Source: Nevskia sp. (lineage in GTDB: Bacteria; Pseudomonadota; Gammaproteobacteria; Nevskiales; Nevskiaceae). Taken from it: 64,000 nucleotides of DNA. A model generated the notes under the pieces. That model did no database searches and was not told the DNA's origin. It saw nothing but the letters and a program-made list of their open reading frames with translations. The position numbers and the translations under genes were made by a program. This document shows, piece after piece, positions 26,351 to 34,215 of the stretch (position 1 is the first letter of the stretch; every line of letters starts with the position of its first letter). The stretch lies in contig JADHNH010000002.1 in NCBI GenBank assembly GCA_016779605.1, forward strand, positions 1-64,000. Direction: 5' to 3'.

Positions 26351-27580
26351 ATGACATCGCCAGACCTACCCGAGGTGCCGCTGCGCCGCCCCGGCCCCCG
26401 CGGGGCGGCGGAAGTTTTCCTGCAGGCGCTGCGCCTGGGCCTGCTGTCGTTCGGCGGGCCGGTGGCGCACCTGGCCTATTTCGAGCGCACCTACGTGCAG
26501 CGGCTGCGCTGGCTCGGCGCCGACGAGTACGCGGCCCTGGTGGCCTTGTGCCAGGTGCTGCCGGGGCCCGCCAGCAGCCAGGTGGGCTTCCTGATCGGCT
26601 GGCGGCGCGCCGGCTGGACGGGAGCCCTGGCGGCGTGGCTGGCGTTCACCGCGCCGGCGGCGCTGCTGATGTTCGCCTGCGCGCGCTGGGCGCCGCCTGC
26701 CGGCGGCATCGCCGCGGGACGGTTCGTGCACGGCCTCAAGCTGGTGGCGGTGGCGGTGGTGGCGCAGGCGGTGCTGAGCATGGGGCGGCGCCTGTGCGCG
26801 GAGCGCCGGCGCCTGGCCATCGCCTTGCTGGCCGCAGCCGTCGTGCTGGCGGCCGGCGGCGGCTTGCAATTGGCGGCATTGCTGGGCGGCGGTGTGGCCG
26901 GCGCCCTGCTGTGCCGCGACGGCGCGGCGCTGCCGGCGGATCTTGCCGGGTATGCGTCGCGCCGCGCCGGCGGCGCCTGCCTGGCGCTGTTCGCGATCCT
27001 GTTCGCGGCGCTGCCGCTGGCCGACGCGCTGTCGCCGCACGGCCTCGTCGGCCTGGCGGCGCTGTTCTTCCGGGCCGGTGCGCTGGTGTTCGGCGGCGGC
27101 CACGTGGTGCTGCCGCTGCTGCGCGCGGAGCTGGTGCCGTCCGGCTGGATCAGCGACGACGCGTTCCTGGCCGGCTACGGGATCGCACAGGCGATGCCCG
27201 GCCCGCTGTTCGCGTTCGCCGCCTACCCCGGCGCGCTCGCCGGCCTGCCGGCTGGCCACGCCGCCGTCTGGGCTGCCGTGACCGTGATCGCGATCTTCCT
27301 GCCGGGCCTGCTGCTGGCGGCGGCGGGCTCGGCACTGTGGCAGTCCCTGCTGCGCGTTCCGGCCCTGGCGGGGGTGCTGGCGGGCGTCAACGCGGCGGTG
27401 GTGGGCATCCTCGGCGCCGCGCTGTACAACCCCCTATGGCTCAGCGCGGTGTCGCGCGGAGCGGACGCGGCGATTGCCGCCGTGGGCCTGGCCCTGCTGG
27501 AGCGTTGGCGGGTGCCGCCGGTGGCCGTTGTCGTCGCGATGCTCGCACTGAGCCTTGCCGCGGCGGCCGCGGGTCTTTAG
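26351..27580 (+). CDS. chrA: ChrA-type chromate transporter
   Basis: A 409-residue membrane protein made of two homologous halves, each of about six TM segments, as in long-chain CHR-family transporters that expel chromate. Half one has LLSFGGPVAHLAYFERTYV, then LCQVLPGPASSQVGFLIGW. Half two has ALVFGGGHVVLPLLRAEL, then GIAQAMPGPLFAFAAYPGAL. The start is ATG 26351 because it begins the conserved region; an earlier in-frame ATG adds 40 low-complexity residues. No chrB regulator is adjacent. The 200 bases before it, shared with the divergent EAL gene, show no clear promoter. Confidence 0.9.
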   Translation: MTSPDLPEVPLRRPGPRGAAEVFLQALRLGLLSFGGPVAHLAYFERTYVQRLRWLGADEYAALVALCQVLPGPASSQVGFLIGWRRAGWTGALAAWLAFTAPAALLMFACARWAPPAGGIAAGRFVHGLKLVAVAVVAQAVLSMGRRLCAERRRLAIALLAAAVVLAAGGGLQLAALLGGGVAGALLCRDGAALPADLAGYASRRAGGACLALFAILFAALPLADALSPHGLVGLAALFFRAGALVFGGGHVVLPLLRAELVPSGWISDDAFLAGYGIAQAMPGPLFAFAAYPGALAGLPAGHAAVWAAVTVIAIFLPGLLLAAAGSALWQSLLRVPALAGVLAGVNAAVVGILGAALYNPLWLSAVSRGADAAIAAVGLALLERWRVPPVAVVVAMLALSLAAAAAGL

Positions 27581-27710
27581 CAGGCTGCTGAAAAGGCCAT
27601 TTTTCTTCAGCCTGAGCACGCAGCTGCTCGCGCTTCTGGAGCGTAGAAAAAACACGTCTTTTCGTAGCGGCCTGAAAAAAGGCCATGCAGGGACTTTTTT
27701 CGGCAACCTG
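27581..27710. repeat. MITE-like element after chrA
   Basis: A 130-base A/T-richer block begins directly after the chrA stop. Its ends, CAGGCTGCTGAAAAGG and the complement of TTTTTTCGGCAACCTG, are imperfect inverted repeats. Inside are two direct copies of AAGGCCAT and several A/T runs. It carries no usable frame. The form suggests a non-autonomous insertion-sequence remnant. I cannot name the parent element. Confidence 0.5.
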
Positions 27711-28166
27711 TTGGAGCAGGGCCGCCCACGTGCGGATTTTCCGCACGCGACCGGCGGCAGGAACCCCAGTGCAGTTAGATCGGAAAGCTCGACGCGCCTG
27801 CAGGCTTGTCGGACAAGATCATGATAATCAGAACAATTACTTGCGGTATCCGGAGAGCGGGCACAGCCGCATCGTCAAGGCAGCGTAACGCCCGCTTGCC
27901 AGTTGGAGCTGGATTTCGGTTATGGTAGGCCCGGGTATGGAAATTCCATGCTGGCCGCCATACGAGCATGGCGCGGGGCAAGCGTGCACAGGCGGCATTG
28001 CAGCATGTTTCCCGGCAGCCCTGGCTGCAGACAAGAAGATGGCCGATCGCGGGCTGTCGCGCCCGGAGCCAAGTGCTTGCGCGACATGGAACCGAGGGGA
28101 GGAGGCGATACCGCCTGTGGTGTTTCCGACTGTCTTGCGGCGTGCTGATCGCCAAAGTGAGTGCAT
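27711..28166. other. Gene-poor interval
   Basis: I see no gene here. Contents: a perfect 8-bp stem at 27729-27747 (CGTGCGGA, loop TTT), which could end chrA transcription; an A/T-rich patch around 27815-27845; and a 13-base near-palindrome ATGGAAATTCCAT near 27936. Overlapping frames of 80-230 residues on both strands lack family patterns and have unlike composition, so I do not call them. Confidence 0.5.
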
Positions 28167-28367
28167 ATGAAGCAACCCGTTTCGCGGCCGTCCCCGGAAT
28201 ATCGCCGTCTGCTCAGCCAAGTGGAACCTCCAGCCGGCAGCAGCGGCCGACGGCCCCTGTTCCTGGACGAGATCACCGCACTGGGGCGCATGCAGCTGGT
28301 GCGGTTCGACCATGACGGCGCACTCAAGCTGACTGAAAAGGGCAGGGCCGCGCTCGATCTGCGTTGA
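28167..28367 (+). CDS. Small hypothetical protein
   Basis: A 66-residue frame starting at ATG 28167. The second half (LFLDEITALGRMQLVRFDHDGALKLTEKGRAALDLR) resembles the end of a winged-helix DNA-binding domain, where the wing is followed by LTEKGR. It lacks a full recognition helix. A T-tailed hairpin lies 43 bases after the stop, which supports a short transcription unit. The ribosome-binding site is weak. I do not recognise a family. Confidence 0.45.
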   Translation: MKQPVSRPSPEYRRLLSQVEPPAGSSGRRPLFLDEITALGRMQLVRFDHDGALKLTEKGRAALDLR

Positions 28368-28409
28368 GCGGTGCTCCGGCCCCAAGCGCGGTGCATCCAT
28401 CCGGCGTGC

Positions 28410-28446
28410 CCGCGGTCGGCGCGGTGCTGCGTGGCCGCGGTTTTTT
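28410..28446 (+). terminator. Intrinsic terminator after the small ORF
   Basis: Two CCGCGG blocks (28410-28415 and 28435-28440) can pair across a 19-base loop. A run of six T follows at 28441-28446. Position after the small ORF and before the next operon fits an intrinsic terminator on the + strand. Confidence 0.5.
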
Positions 28447-28489
28447 CGGCTAAGCTCGCAGCCCGGAGCCTGTTCGAGGATCAAGAAAA

Positions 28490-28912
28490 GTGTCGACCGA
28501 AGCGGAGCGGCGTCAGCGTGGCCTGGCAACCCTGTCGGCGATGACCGGCACCGCCGGCGAGGCGGTGGTCGCCAGCCTGCAGGATATCGCCCCGGACCTG
28601 GGCGAATGGCTGGTTTCGTTCGCCTACGGCGACGTCGTATCGCGTCCCGGCCTGGACAAGCGCTCGCGCCAGTTCGCCACGGTGGCGGCCTTGACCGCCA
28701 TGGGGCATGCGCCGGTGCAGCTCAAGTCGCACATCCACTATGCGCTCAACGTCGGCTGCACCGCGGCGGAAATCGTCGAGGTGATCCTGCAGATGGGCGT
28801 CTACGCGGGCTTCCCGTGCACGCTCAACGCCATCGCCATCGCACGCGAAGTATTCAGGGAACGCGGCGTTTCGGCGGTGGGCGCCGGCACCGACCGCAAG
28901 ACCGGCGGCTGA
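28490..28912 (+). CDS. Carboxymuconolactone decarboxylase/AhpD-like protein
   Basis: A 140-residue protein of the carboxymuconolactone decarboxylase family. Typical stretches are [72 protein letters not shown]. The CxxC pair of AhpD peroxidase partners is absent, so a decarboxylase-like or unknown enzymatic role is more likely. GTG 28490 follows GAGGA. The dehalogenase gene begins four bases after the stop, so the two are probably co-transcribed and may act in the same catabolic route. Confidence 0.85.
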   Translation: MSTEAERRQRGLATLSAMTGTAGEAVVASLQDIAPDLGEWLVSFAYGDVVSRPGLDKRSRQFATVAALTAMGHAPVQLKSHIHYALNVGCTAAEIVEVILQMGVYAGFPCTLNAIAIAREVFRERGVSAVGAGTDRKTGG

Positions 28913-28916
28913 GGCG

Positions 28917-29804
28917 ATGGGCATCGGCGCAGCCGCCTACGGCCACAAGCAGTTCGTATCGATCAAGGGCAGCCGCATGGCCTACGTCGAGTCGGGCAGC
29001 GGCGACCCGATCGTGTTCCAGCACGGCAACCCCACCTCGTCGTACCTGTGGCGCAACGTGATGCCGCACTGCGAGGGCCTCGGCCGCCTGCTGGCCTGCG
29101 ACCTGATCGGCATGGGCGACTCCGACAAGCTGGTCCCTTCCGGGCCCGGCCGCTATACCTACGCCGAGCAGCGCGACTACCTGTTCGCGCTGTGGGAGCA
29201 CCTGGGCCTGCGCGAGAAAGTCGTGCTGGTGCTGCACGACTGGGGCTCGGCGCTGGGCTTCGAGTGGGCCTGCCGCAACCCGTCGCGCGTGCAGGGCATC
29301 GTCTACATGGAGGCCATCGTCACACCGATGACCTGGCCCGACTGGCCGGAAAACGCGCGCCGGGTGTTCCAGGGTTTCCGCTCGCCGGCCGGCGAGGAGA
29401 TGGTGCTGCAGAAGAACGTCTTCGTCGAACGCGTGCTGCCGGGCTCGGTGCTGCGCCCGCTGGCCGAGGAGGAGATGGCGGCCTACCGCAAGCCCTTCGC
29501 CAACCCGGGCGAAGACCGCCGGCCGGTGCTGACCTGGCCCCGGCAGATCCCGATCGAGGGCGAGCCGGCGGACGTGGATCAGGTGGTGCGGGAATACTCC
29601 GGCTGGCTAGCGGCCAGCCCGATCCCGAAGCTGTTCGTCAACGCCGATCCCGGCTCCATCCTGGTCGGGCGCCAGCGCGAGGTGTGCCGCCGCTGGCCCA
29701 ACCAGAGCGAGATCACGGTCAAAGGCTCGCACTTCATCCAGGAGGACAGCCCGGACGAGATCGGCCGGGCGGTCGCCGCGTTCGTGCGCCGGCTGCGTTC
29801 CTGA
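28917..29804 (+). CDS. Haloalkane dehalogenase, LinB-like (subfamily II)
   Basis: A 295-residue alpha/beta-hydrolase that should cleave carbon-halogen bonds to give an alcohol and halide. It aligns without gaps to LinB as I remember it: N38 (FQHGNPTSS) and W109 for halide binding, nucleophile D108 ([11 protein letters not shown]), catalytic acid E132 (YMEAI) and H272 ([12 protein letters not shown]). LinB acts on lindane intermediates in sphingomonads; the substrate range here is unknown. It is coupled to the decarboxylase-like gene before it. A repeat hairpin follows. Confidence 0.92.
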   Translation: MGIGAAAYGHKQFVSIKGSRMAYVESGSGDPIVFQHGNPTSSYLWRNVMPHCEGLGRLLACDLIGMGDSDKLVPSGPGRYTYAEQRDYLFALWEHLGLREKVVLVLHDWGSALGFEWACRNPSRVQGIVYMEAIVTPMTWPDWPENARRVFQGFRSPAGEEMVLQKNVFVERVLPGSVLRPLAEEEMAAYRKPFANPGEDRRPVLTWPRQIPIEGEPADVDQVVREYSGWLAASPIPKLFVNADPGSILVGRQREVCRRWPNQSEITVKGSHFIQEDSPDEIGRAVAAFVRRLRS

Positions 29805-29836
29805 AATCCGCGCACGGTGCCGGCGGCGCATAAATA

Positions 29837-29922
29837 CGGTCCGCAAATGAACGCCAATAAACGCAAATAAATAAAATCAACCCGCTTGAAATTCGCGTTT
29901 ATTGGCGTTTATTTGCGGACCG
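29837..29922. repeat. Palindromic repeat, GGTCCGCAAATGAACGC family, copy 1
   Basis: Arms 29837-29864 and 29895-29922 are inverted copies with one mismatch in 28, around an A/T-rich 30-base loop. The element lies between convergent genes and may end transcription from both. A second copy with the same arms is at 50562-50660; both are followed by ATTCC. Confidence 0.85.
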
Positions 29923-29951
29923 ATTCCTGACCCGCATCGACTGCGTGCGGC

Positions 29952-31814
29952 TCACGATTCTGCGCTGATAACCACCCGGTTGCGGCCTTCGTTCTTGGCC
30001 CGGTAGAGCGCGCGGTCGGCGGTGCCGATGAGGTCGCCGGCGCGCTGCTGCGGGCGGAATTGCGCGGCGCCGACGGAGATCGTGACCGGGCCGATCACCT
30101 CGTCGCGCACGGTCAGCTGCAGGCGTTCGACCTGCGCGCGCAGCTCCTCGGCCTTGGCTGCCGCCTGCGAGCCGTTGGCGCCCGGCAGCACCACGGCGAA
30201 CTCCTCGCCGCCGAAGCGGCAGGCGATGTCGCTGTCGCGGAAATGCTTGGCGATCTGGCCGCCGATCAGCCGCAGCGCCTGGTCCCCGGCCTCGTGGCCG
30301 TGGACGTCGTTGAACTGCTTGAAGCGGTCCACGTCGATCATCAGCATCGACAATTCGTGCCCGCGCCGTTCGGCCAGGCCGATCTCGCGCGGCAGCGTCT
30401 CTTCCAGGTAGCGCCGGTTGAACAGGCCGGTCAGCGGATCGCGGATCGACTGCAGGCGCAAGGTCTGGCGCAGCTTGATGTTGGACACGGCGATGCCGAC
30501 GCGGTCGGCGACCATCCCGGCGAGTTGCTCGAAGTGCTGCCGGTCCTCGCTCTGCAGGGCGTCGTCGCCGGCCTTGTCGGCCTGCAGGAAGCCGATGCCG
30601 ACGATGTCGCCCTGCGAGATGATGGGGATGCAGACCACTGCGCGGTTGCCCGAGTCGGCACGGATGTGCGCGCAGCGCAGGCCGTCCTGGCCGTTCCAGT
30701 GCAGCTGGCCGCGCCGCAGCGCCCAGCAGGCGTCCGGCGAGAACACCGGCTCGCTCGAATCCGGGTTGCCGAAGCGCACCGTCGACTCCAGGTAGTTGCG
30801 CGAGGCGTGCAGCAGGTACATCGAGCCCGAATAGCCGGGAAACAGCGCCGGCGTGAACGTGCTCAGCGGGGCGGCCACTTCCTCCACCGACTGGCAGGCC
30901 TGCAGGATGCCGCTGAGCTCGGACAGCGTGGTGATCTCGTGGTTGGTCTGCATCAGCCGGGCGAAGCCCTGCTCGAGCTTGCGCTTGTTCTCGCGCAGCT
31001 CCGCCTCCACCCGCTTGCGGCTGGTGATGTCCTGGATCTGCGAGATGAAGTGCAACGGCTTGCCGTGCTCGTCGCGCAGCATGGCCACGTCGAGCTGCGC
31101 GCGGATGACGTAGCCGGACTTGTGGAAATAGCGCTTTTCCATCCGGTAGCTGTCGCCCCTGCCCTCGATCAGCGTGCGCACGTGCTCCAGGTCGGTCTGC
31201 AGGTCGTCCGGATGGGTGATGTCCTGGAACGTCCTGGACAGCAGCTCGGATTCGCTGTAACCGAGCATCGCGCACAGCGCGTGGTTGGCGTCGATGAAGC
31301 GGCCGTCCAGCGCCACCGCGGCCAGGCCGATTGGCGCGCTGTCGAACGACAGGCGGAAGCGCCGCTCGCTTTCCTGCAGCAGGTGCAGGGAATCGTTGAG
31401 GCGGCGGTTGGCCTGGCCGAGTTCCTTTTCCGCCGACATGCGCCGGTCCAGGAAGCGGGAGACCTGCGGCAGCAGGGGCCACAACGCGGCCGCGGTGGCC
31501 AGCGAAGCGGCCGCGGTCAGCGCCAGCAGGATCGCGGCGAGGCGATGCAGCGGCATCCAGATTTGGAGCACCGCCATCCAATGGGTGATGCCGCTGGCCA
31601 GGATGAACAGCCCGAACATCACGAAAATCGATTTGAACCGCAGTCCGCCGTTGCGGCGCACGAACAGGAACAATGCGAACGGGATGGCCAGGAAGCACAG
31701 GCCGATCAGGACATTGGCCGCCAGCGTCGCCCAGAACAGCAGCGGCTCGGGTTCGACAAAGGCGCCCGCAGCGGCCAGGGCCTGCCCGTATGAATTCGCG
31801 GCCAGCAGGTTCAA
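29952..31814 (-). CDS. Diguanylate cyclase with ethylene-receptor-like membrane domain, PAS and GAF
   Basis: A 620-residue membrane enzyme predicted to make c-di-GMP. Residues about 25-115 hold three TM helices that resemble the plant ETR1 ethylene-binding domain: NVLIGLCFLAIPFALFLF and FGLFILASGITHWM. ETR1 D25, C65 and H69 correspond to N34, S74 and H78 here at identical spacing. A PAS domain (about 150-268), a GAF domain (about 295-445) and an active-looking GGDEF domain follow, with GGEEF at 535-539 and the inhibitory-site RxxD (RDSD) at 526-529. An A/T-rich palindrome lies just upstream. Confidence 0.93.
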   Translation of the reverse strand: MNLLAANSYGQALAAAGAFVEPEPLLFWATLAANVLIGLCFLAIPFALFLFVRRNGGLRFKSIFVMFGLFILASGITHWMAVLQIWMPLHRLAAILLALTAAASLATAAALWPLLPQVSRFLDRRMSAEKELGQANRRLNDSLHLLQESERRFRLSFDSAPIGLAAVALDGRFIDANHALCAMLGYSESELLSRTFQDITHPDDLQTDLEHVRTLIEGRGDSYRMEKRYFHKSGYVIRAQLDVAMLRDEHGKPLHFISQIQDITSRKRVEAELRENKRKLEQGFARLMQTNHEITTLSELSGILQACQSVEEVAAPLSTFTPALFPGYSGSMYLLHASRNYLESTVRFGNPDSSEPVFSPDACWALRRGQLHWNGQDGLRCAHIRADSGNRAVVCIPIISQGDIVGIGFLQADKAGDDALQSEDRQHFEQLAGMVADRVGIAVSNIKLRQTLRLQSIRDPLTGLFNRRYLEETLPREIGLAERRGHELSMLMIDVDRFKQFNDVHGHEAGDQALRLIGGQIAKHFRDSDIACRFGGEEFAVVLPGANGSQAAAKAEELRAQVERLQLTVRDEVIGPVTISVGAAQFRPQQRAGDLIGTADRALYRAKNEGRNRVVISAES

Positions 31815-31831
31815 CGCGGCGGGTCCCGTGT

Positions 31832-31857
31832 GTTTCGTGAATAATTAATTACGAAAC
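31832..31857. promoter_or_regulatory. A/T-rich palindrome upstream of the diguanylate cyclase
   Basis: GTTTCGT (31832-31838) and ACGAAAC (31851-31857) flank TAATTAATT-like sequence, 18 bases before the start codon at 31814. It is strikingly A/T-rich for this genome and could be an operator or part of the promoter. No regulator can be named. Confidence 0.4.
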
Positions 31858-31931
31858 AGTAGTGTTACATGTTGGGAAATAACGCGCCCGCATTTTCCAG
31901 CCGCTGAACAATTGAAAATATTTACTCATTT

Positions 31932-31964
31932 GCAGAATCGGTACTCTTTGAGTGCTGATTCTGC
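31932..31964 (-). terminator. Hairpin at the end of the nuo-yceI transcription unit
   Basis: Arms 31932-31946 and 31950-31964 pair over 15 bases with two mismatches (GCAGAATC/GATTCTGC ends) around a TTT loop. It begins nine bases after the yceI-like stop on the - strand. There is no T-run downstream in that direction, so it may be a stabilising hairpin or a weak terminator. Confidence 0.5.
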
Positions 31965-31972
31965 AAAAAAGC

Positions 31973-32713
31973 TCAGGGCGTGCGATCGAATGCCGCCTCC
32001 CGGCCGAGCAACTCGAACTCGACATAGACCTCGTCGCGCACTGCGATCAGGCCGCCGAGCGCGGTGTAGGGGCTGGCGCCGAAATCGCTCTGGCGGATGG
32101 CGAATCGGCCGGAAACGGCCAGGGCCCGGCCGTGCAGCTGCGCTTCCAGCGGCACCAGCAGCGGGCGGCTGACGCCGTGCAGGGTCATCGACAGGCTGGC
32201 GACCAGGTGCGGCCACTCGCCGGCGATCGCCTGGCCATGGATCAGCACCTCGGGAAAGCGTGCCGCATCCAGGTTCTTCGGCCCGAGCATATGGGCGCGG
32301 GTGCCGCTGCGCGCGGCGTCGTCGAGGACGCTGGCGAACGCCGGTCCGGCCCCGGCGCGGATGGCGGGCGGGTCCACCGCAAGGCGCTCCAGGGCGAAAT
32401 CCAGGTCGAAGCGGGCGTCCTTCAGGTCCCCTTCGGGAACATAGGCGTAGCCGGTGAAATCCGGCGCCGACAGCACGTGGTTGTGGCCGGCGCGGGCCGC
32501 CGCGCCGCCGCGGTACACGAAGATGCGCACGCGCGAGGTGGCCGGATCCAGGACGAACACGCGCCCGTTTGCCGCAAGGCCGCGGTATTCCGCAGTCAGC
32601 GCCGCGGCGGTTGCGGCAGGGCCGGCCGCAGCGGGCGGCTGCGGGGTGCCGCCGCAGGCCGCAAGCAGCAGCGCTGCGGCGAGCCCGGCGGCGACCTGCC
32701 GCCGGTTTTTTAT
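31973..32713 (-). CDS. YceI-like lipoprotein (start codon unclear)
   Basis: A frame of about 246 residues behind nuoN. It begins KNRRQVAAGLAAALLLAAC, a complete lipoprotein signal with lipobox LAAC. A YceI-type lipocalin-like domain follows: FVLDPATSRVRIFVYRG, then SLSMTLHGVSRPLLVPL, and GRFAIRQSDFGASPYTALGGLIAVRDEVYVEFELLG. YceI-type proteins bind isoprenoid or lipid-like ligands. No ATG, GTG or TTG precedes the signal within the expected distance. The only codon in place is ATA at 32713-32711, inside the nuoN stop region. Translation may use a rare start coupled to nuoN, or the sequence may hold an error. Confidence 0.75.
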   Translation of the reverse strand: MKNRRQVAAGLAAALLLAACGGTPQPPAAAGPAATAAALTAEYRGLAANGRVFVLDPATSRVRIFVYRGGAAARAGHNHVLSAPDFTGYAYVPEGDLKDARFDLDFALERLAVDPPAIRAGAGPAFASVLDDAARSGTRAHMLGPKNLDAARFPEVLIHGQAIAGEWPHLVASLSMTLHGVSRPLLVPLEAQLHGRALAVSGRFAIRQSDFGASPYTALGGLIAVRDEVYVEFELLGREAAFDRTP

Positions 32714-34215
32714 TGTCCGGCCAGGCCGGAAGCCTGGACGATGGCGATGAACGGGCTGGGAAACACGCCGAGCACCAGCATCAGGATCATCAGCGCCAGC
32801 AGCATCACGCCGCCCGCACCCTGCGCCCAGTCCAGCGGTGCGGAGTACTTGCGCACCCAGGGCGCGCGCAGGTAGAGCTGGGCCATGGCGCGCAGGTAGT
32901 AGAACAGGCCGATGGCACTGCCGAACGCGACCGCGCCCATCAGCACCCACAAGCGCTTGTCGACGCCGGCGGCGAATACGTAGAACTTGCCGATGAAGCC
33001 GGCGGTCATCGGGATGCCCGCCAGCGACAGCAGCGCCACCGTCAGGATCGCCGACAGGTTGGGCCGGCGCCAGAACAGCCCGCGGTAATCCCACAGGGCA
33101 TCGGCGTCGTGCTCGCCGTACGGGCTGGACATCAGCGTCACCACGCCGAACGCGGCCAGGTTGGTGACGACATAGGTCAGCAGGTAGACGCCGACCGCCT
33201 CCACCGCCAGCGGCCCGGCGGCGATGAACGCCGCCAGGATGTAGCCGAAATGGGCGATCGACGAATAGCCCAGCAGGCGCTTGATGTTGTCCTGCATCAG
33301 CGCCAGCACGTTGCCGAGCACGATCGACAGCACCGCCAGCACGGTCATCACGTCGAGCAGGCCGCCGTAGCGGTAGGCCTTGGCCTCCACGAAATAGCGC
33401 AGCAGCACCGCGAACACCGCCGTCTTGGAGGCGGTGGACAGGTAGGCCACCACCGGCGCCGGCGCGCCTTCGTAGACGTCCGGCGTCCATAGATGGAACG
33501 GCGCCAGCGACAGCTTGAAGGCGATGCCGACCAGGATCAGCGCGCCGCCGACCAGCAGCATCGAGTGGTCCGGGCCGGCGAAGCCGCCGGCGCGTTCGCC
33601 GATCTCGGTGAACAGCAGCGAGCCGGTCTGGGCGTAGACCAGCGCCATGCCGAACAGGATGAAGGCCGAGGCCGCCGCCGACAGCACCAGGTATTTCATG
33701 GCGGCTTCGAGCGAGCGCCGTTCCTTCACCAGGTAGCCGATCATGCCGTACAGCGGCAGCGACAGCAGCTCCAGGCCGACGAAGAACGAGGCGAAATGCC
33801 GGCTGCAAGCCATCACCAGGCCGCCCAGGGCCGACAGCGCCAGCAGCAGGTAGACCTCTTCGCGGTTGCCCTTGTGGCCTTCCATGTAGGCGTAGCTGAG
33901 CGTCGCCGTGGCCAGCGCGGTGGCCAGCACCAGCGACATGTAGAACGCCGAGTAGGCATCCACCACCAGCAGGGGCGTTTCCGCGCGCGGGATGACCGGT
34001 GCGCCGGCCGCGCCGGCGAACTGCGGCAGGAAGCGCACCAGGAATTCCGGCAGCAGCAGCCAGGCGCTGGCCAGCAGGGCCAGGTTCAGGCCGATGGCGA
34101 CGACGGTGGCGTTCCACCAATGGTGCCGGCGGAAGGCCACCGCCAGCATCGCCACGACGATGGTGGCGCTGGTGATCAGGATCGGCAGCAGCGGCAGCAG
34201 CGCGATGCCGTTCAT
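32710..34215 (-). CDS. nuoN: NuoN, Complex I membrane subunit
   Basis: An antiporter-like proton-pumping subunit of NADH:quinone oxidoreductase. The product has 501 residues and about 14 TM segments. Family stretches include GLELLSLPLYGMIGYLVKERRSLEAAMKYLVLSAAASAFILFGMAL, the FKLSLAPFHLWTPDVYEGAPAPVVAYLSTASKTAVF block with the key lysines, and NIKRLLGYSSIAHFGY. Its ATG (34215) overlaps the nuoM stop. It is the last nuo gene; the YceI-like lipoprotein follows with its signal sequence starting at the nuoN stop. Confidence 0.97.
   Translation of the reverse strand: MNGIALLPLLPILITSATIVVAMLAVAFRRHHWWNATVVAIGLNLALLASAWLLLPEFLVRFLPQFAGAAGAPVIPRAETPLLVVDAYSAFYMSLVLATALATATLSYAYMEGHKGNREEVYLLLALSALGGLVMACSRHFASFFVGLELLSLPLYGMIGYLVKERRSLEAAMKYLVLSAAASAFILFGMALVYAQTGSLLFTEIGERAGGFAGPDHSMLLVGGALILVGIAFKLSLAPFHLWTPDVYEGAPAPVVAYLSTASKTAVFAVLLRYFVEAKAYRYGGLLDVMTVLAVLSIVLGNVLALMQDNIKRLLGYSSIAHFGYILAAFIAAGPLAVEAVGVYLLTYVVTNLAAFGVVTLMSSPYGEHDADALWDYRGLFWRRPNLSAILTVALLSLAGIPMTAGFIGKFYVFAAGVDKRLWVLMGAVAFGSAIGLFYYLRAMAQLYLRAPWVRKYSAPLDWAQGAGGVMLLALMILMLVLGVFPSPFIAIVQASGLAGQ

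Noticed and set aside
27837-28529. A 230-codon - strand frame and several + strand frames of about 80 codons in the gene-poor interval
   Set aside because: No family pattern, no ribosome-binding site, and they overlap each other and the decarboxylase-like start. Only the 66-residue frame at 28167 has some support.
27581-31814. A novel defence or mobile island in the accessory region
   Set aside because: There is no integrase, transposase, toxin-antitoxin pair, restriction enzyme or attachment-site duplication. Gene content is catabolic and regulatory, with composition like the rest.
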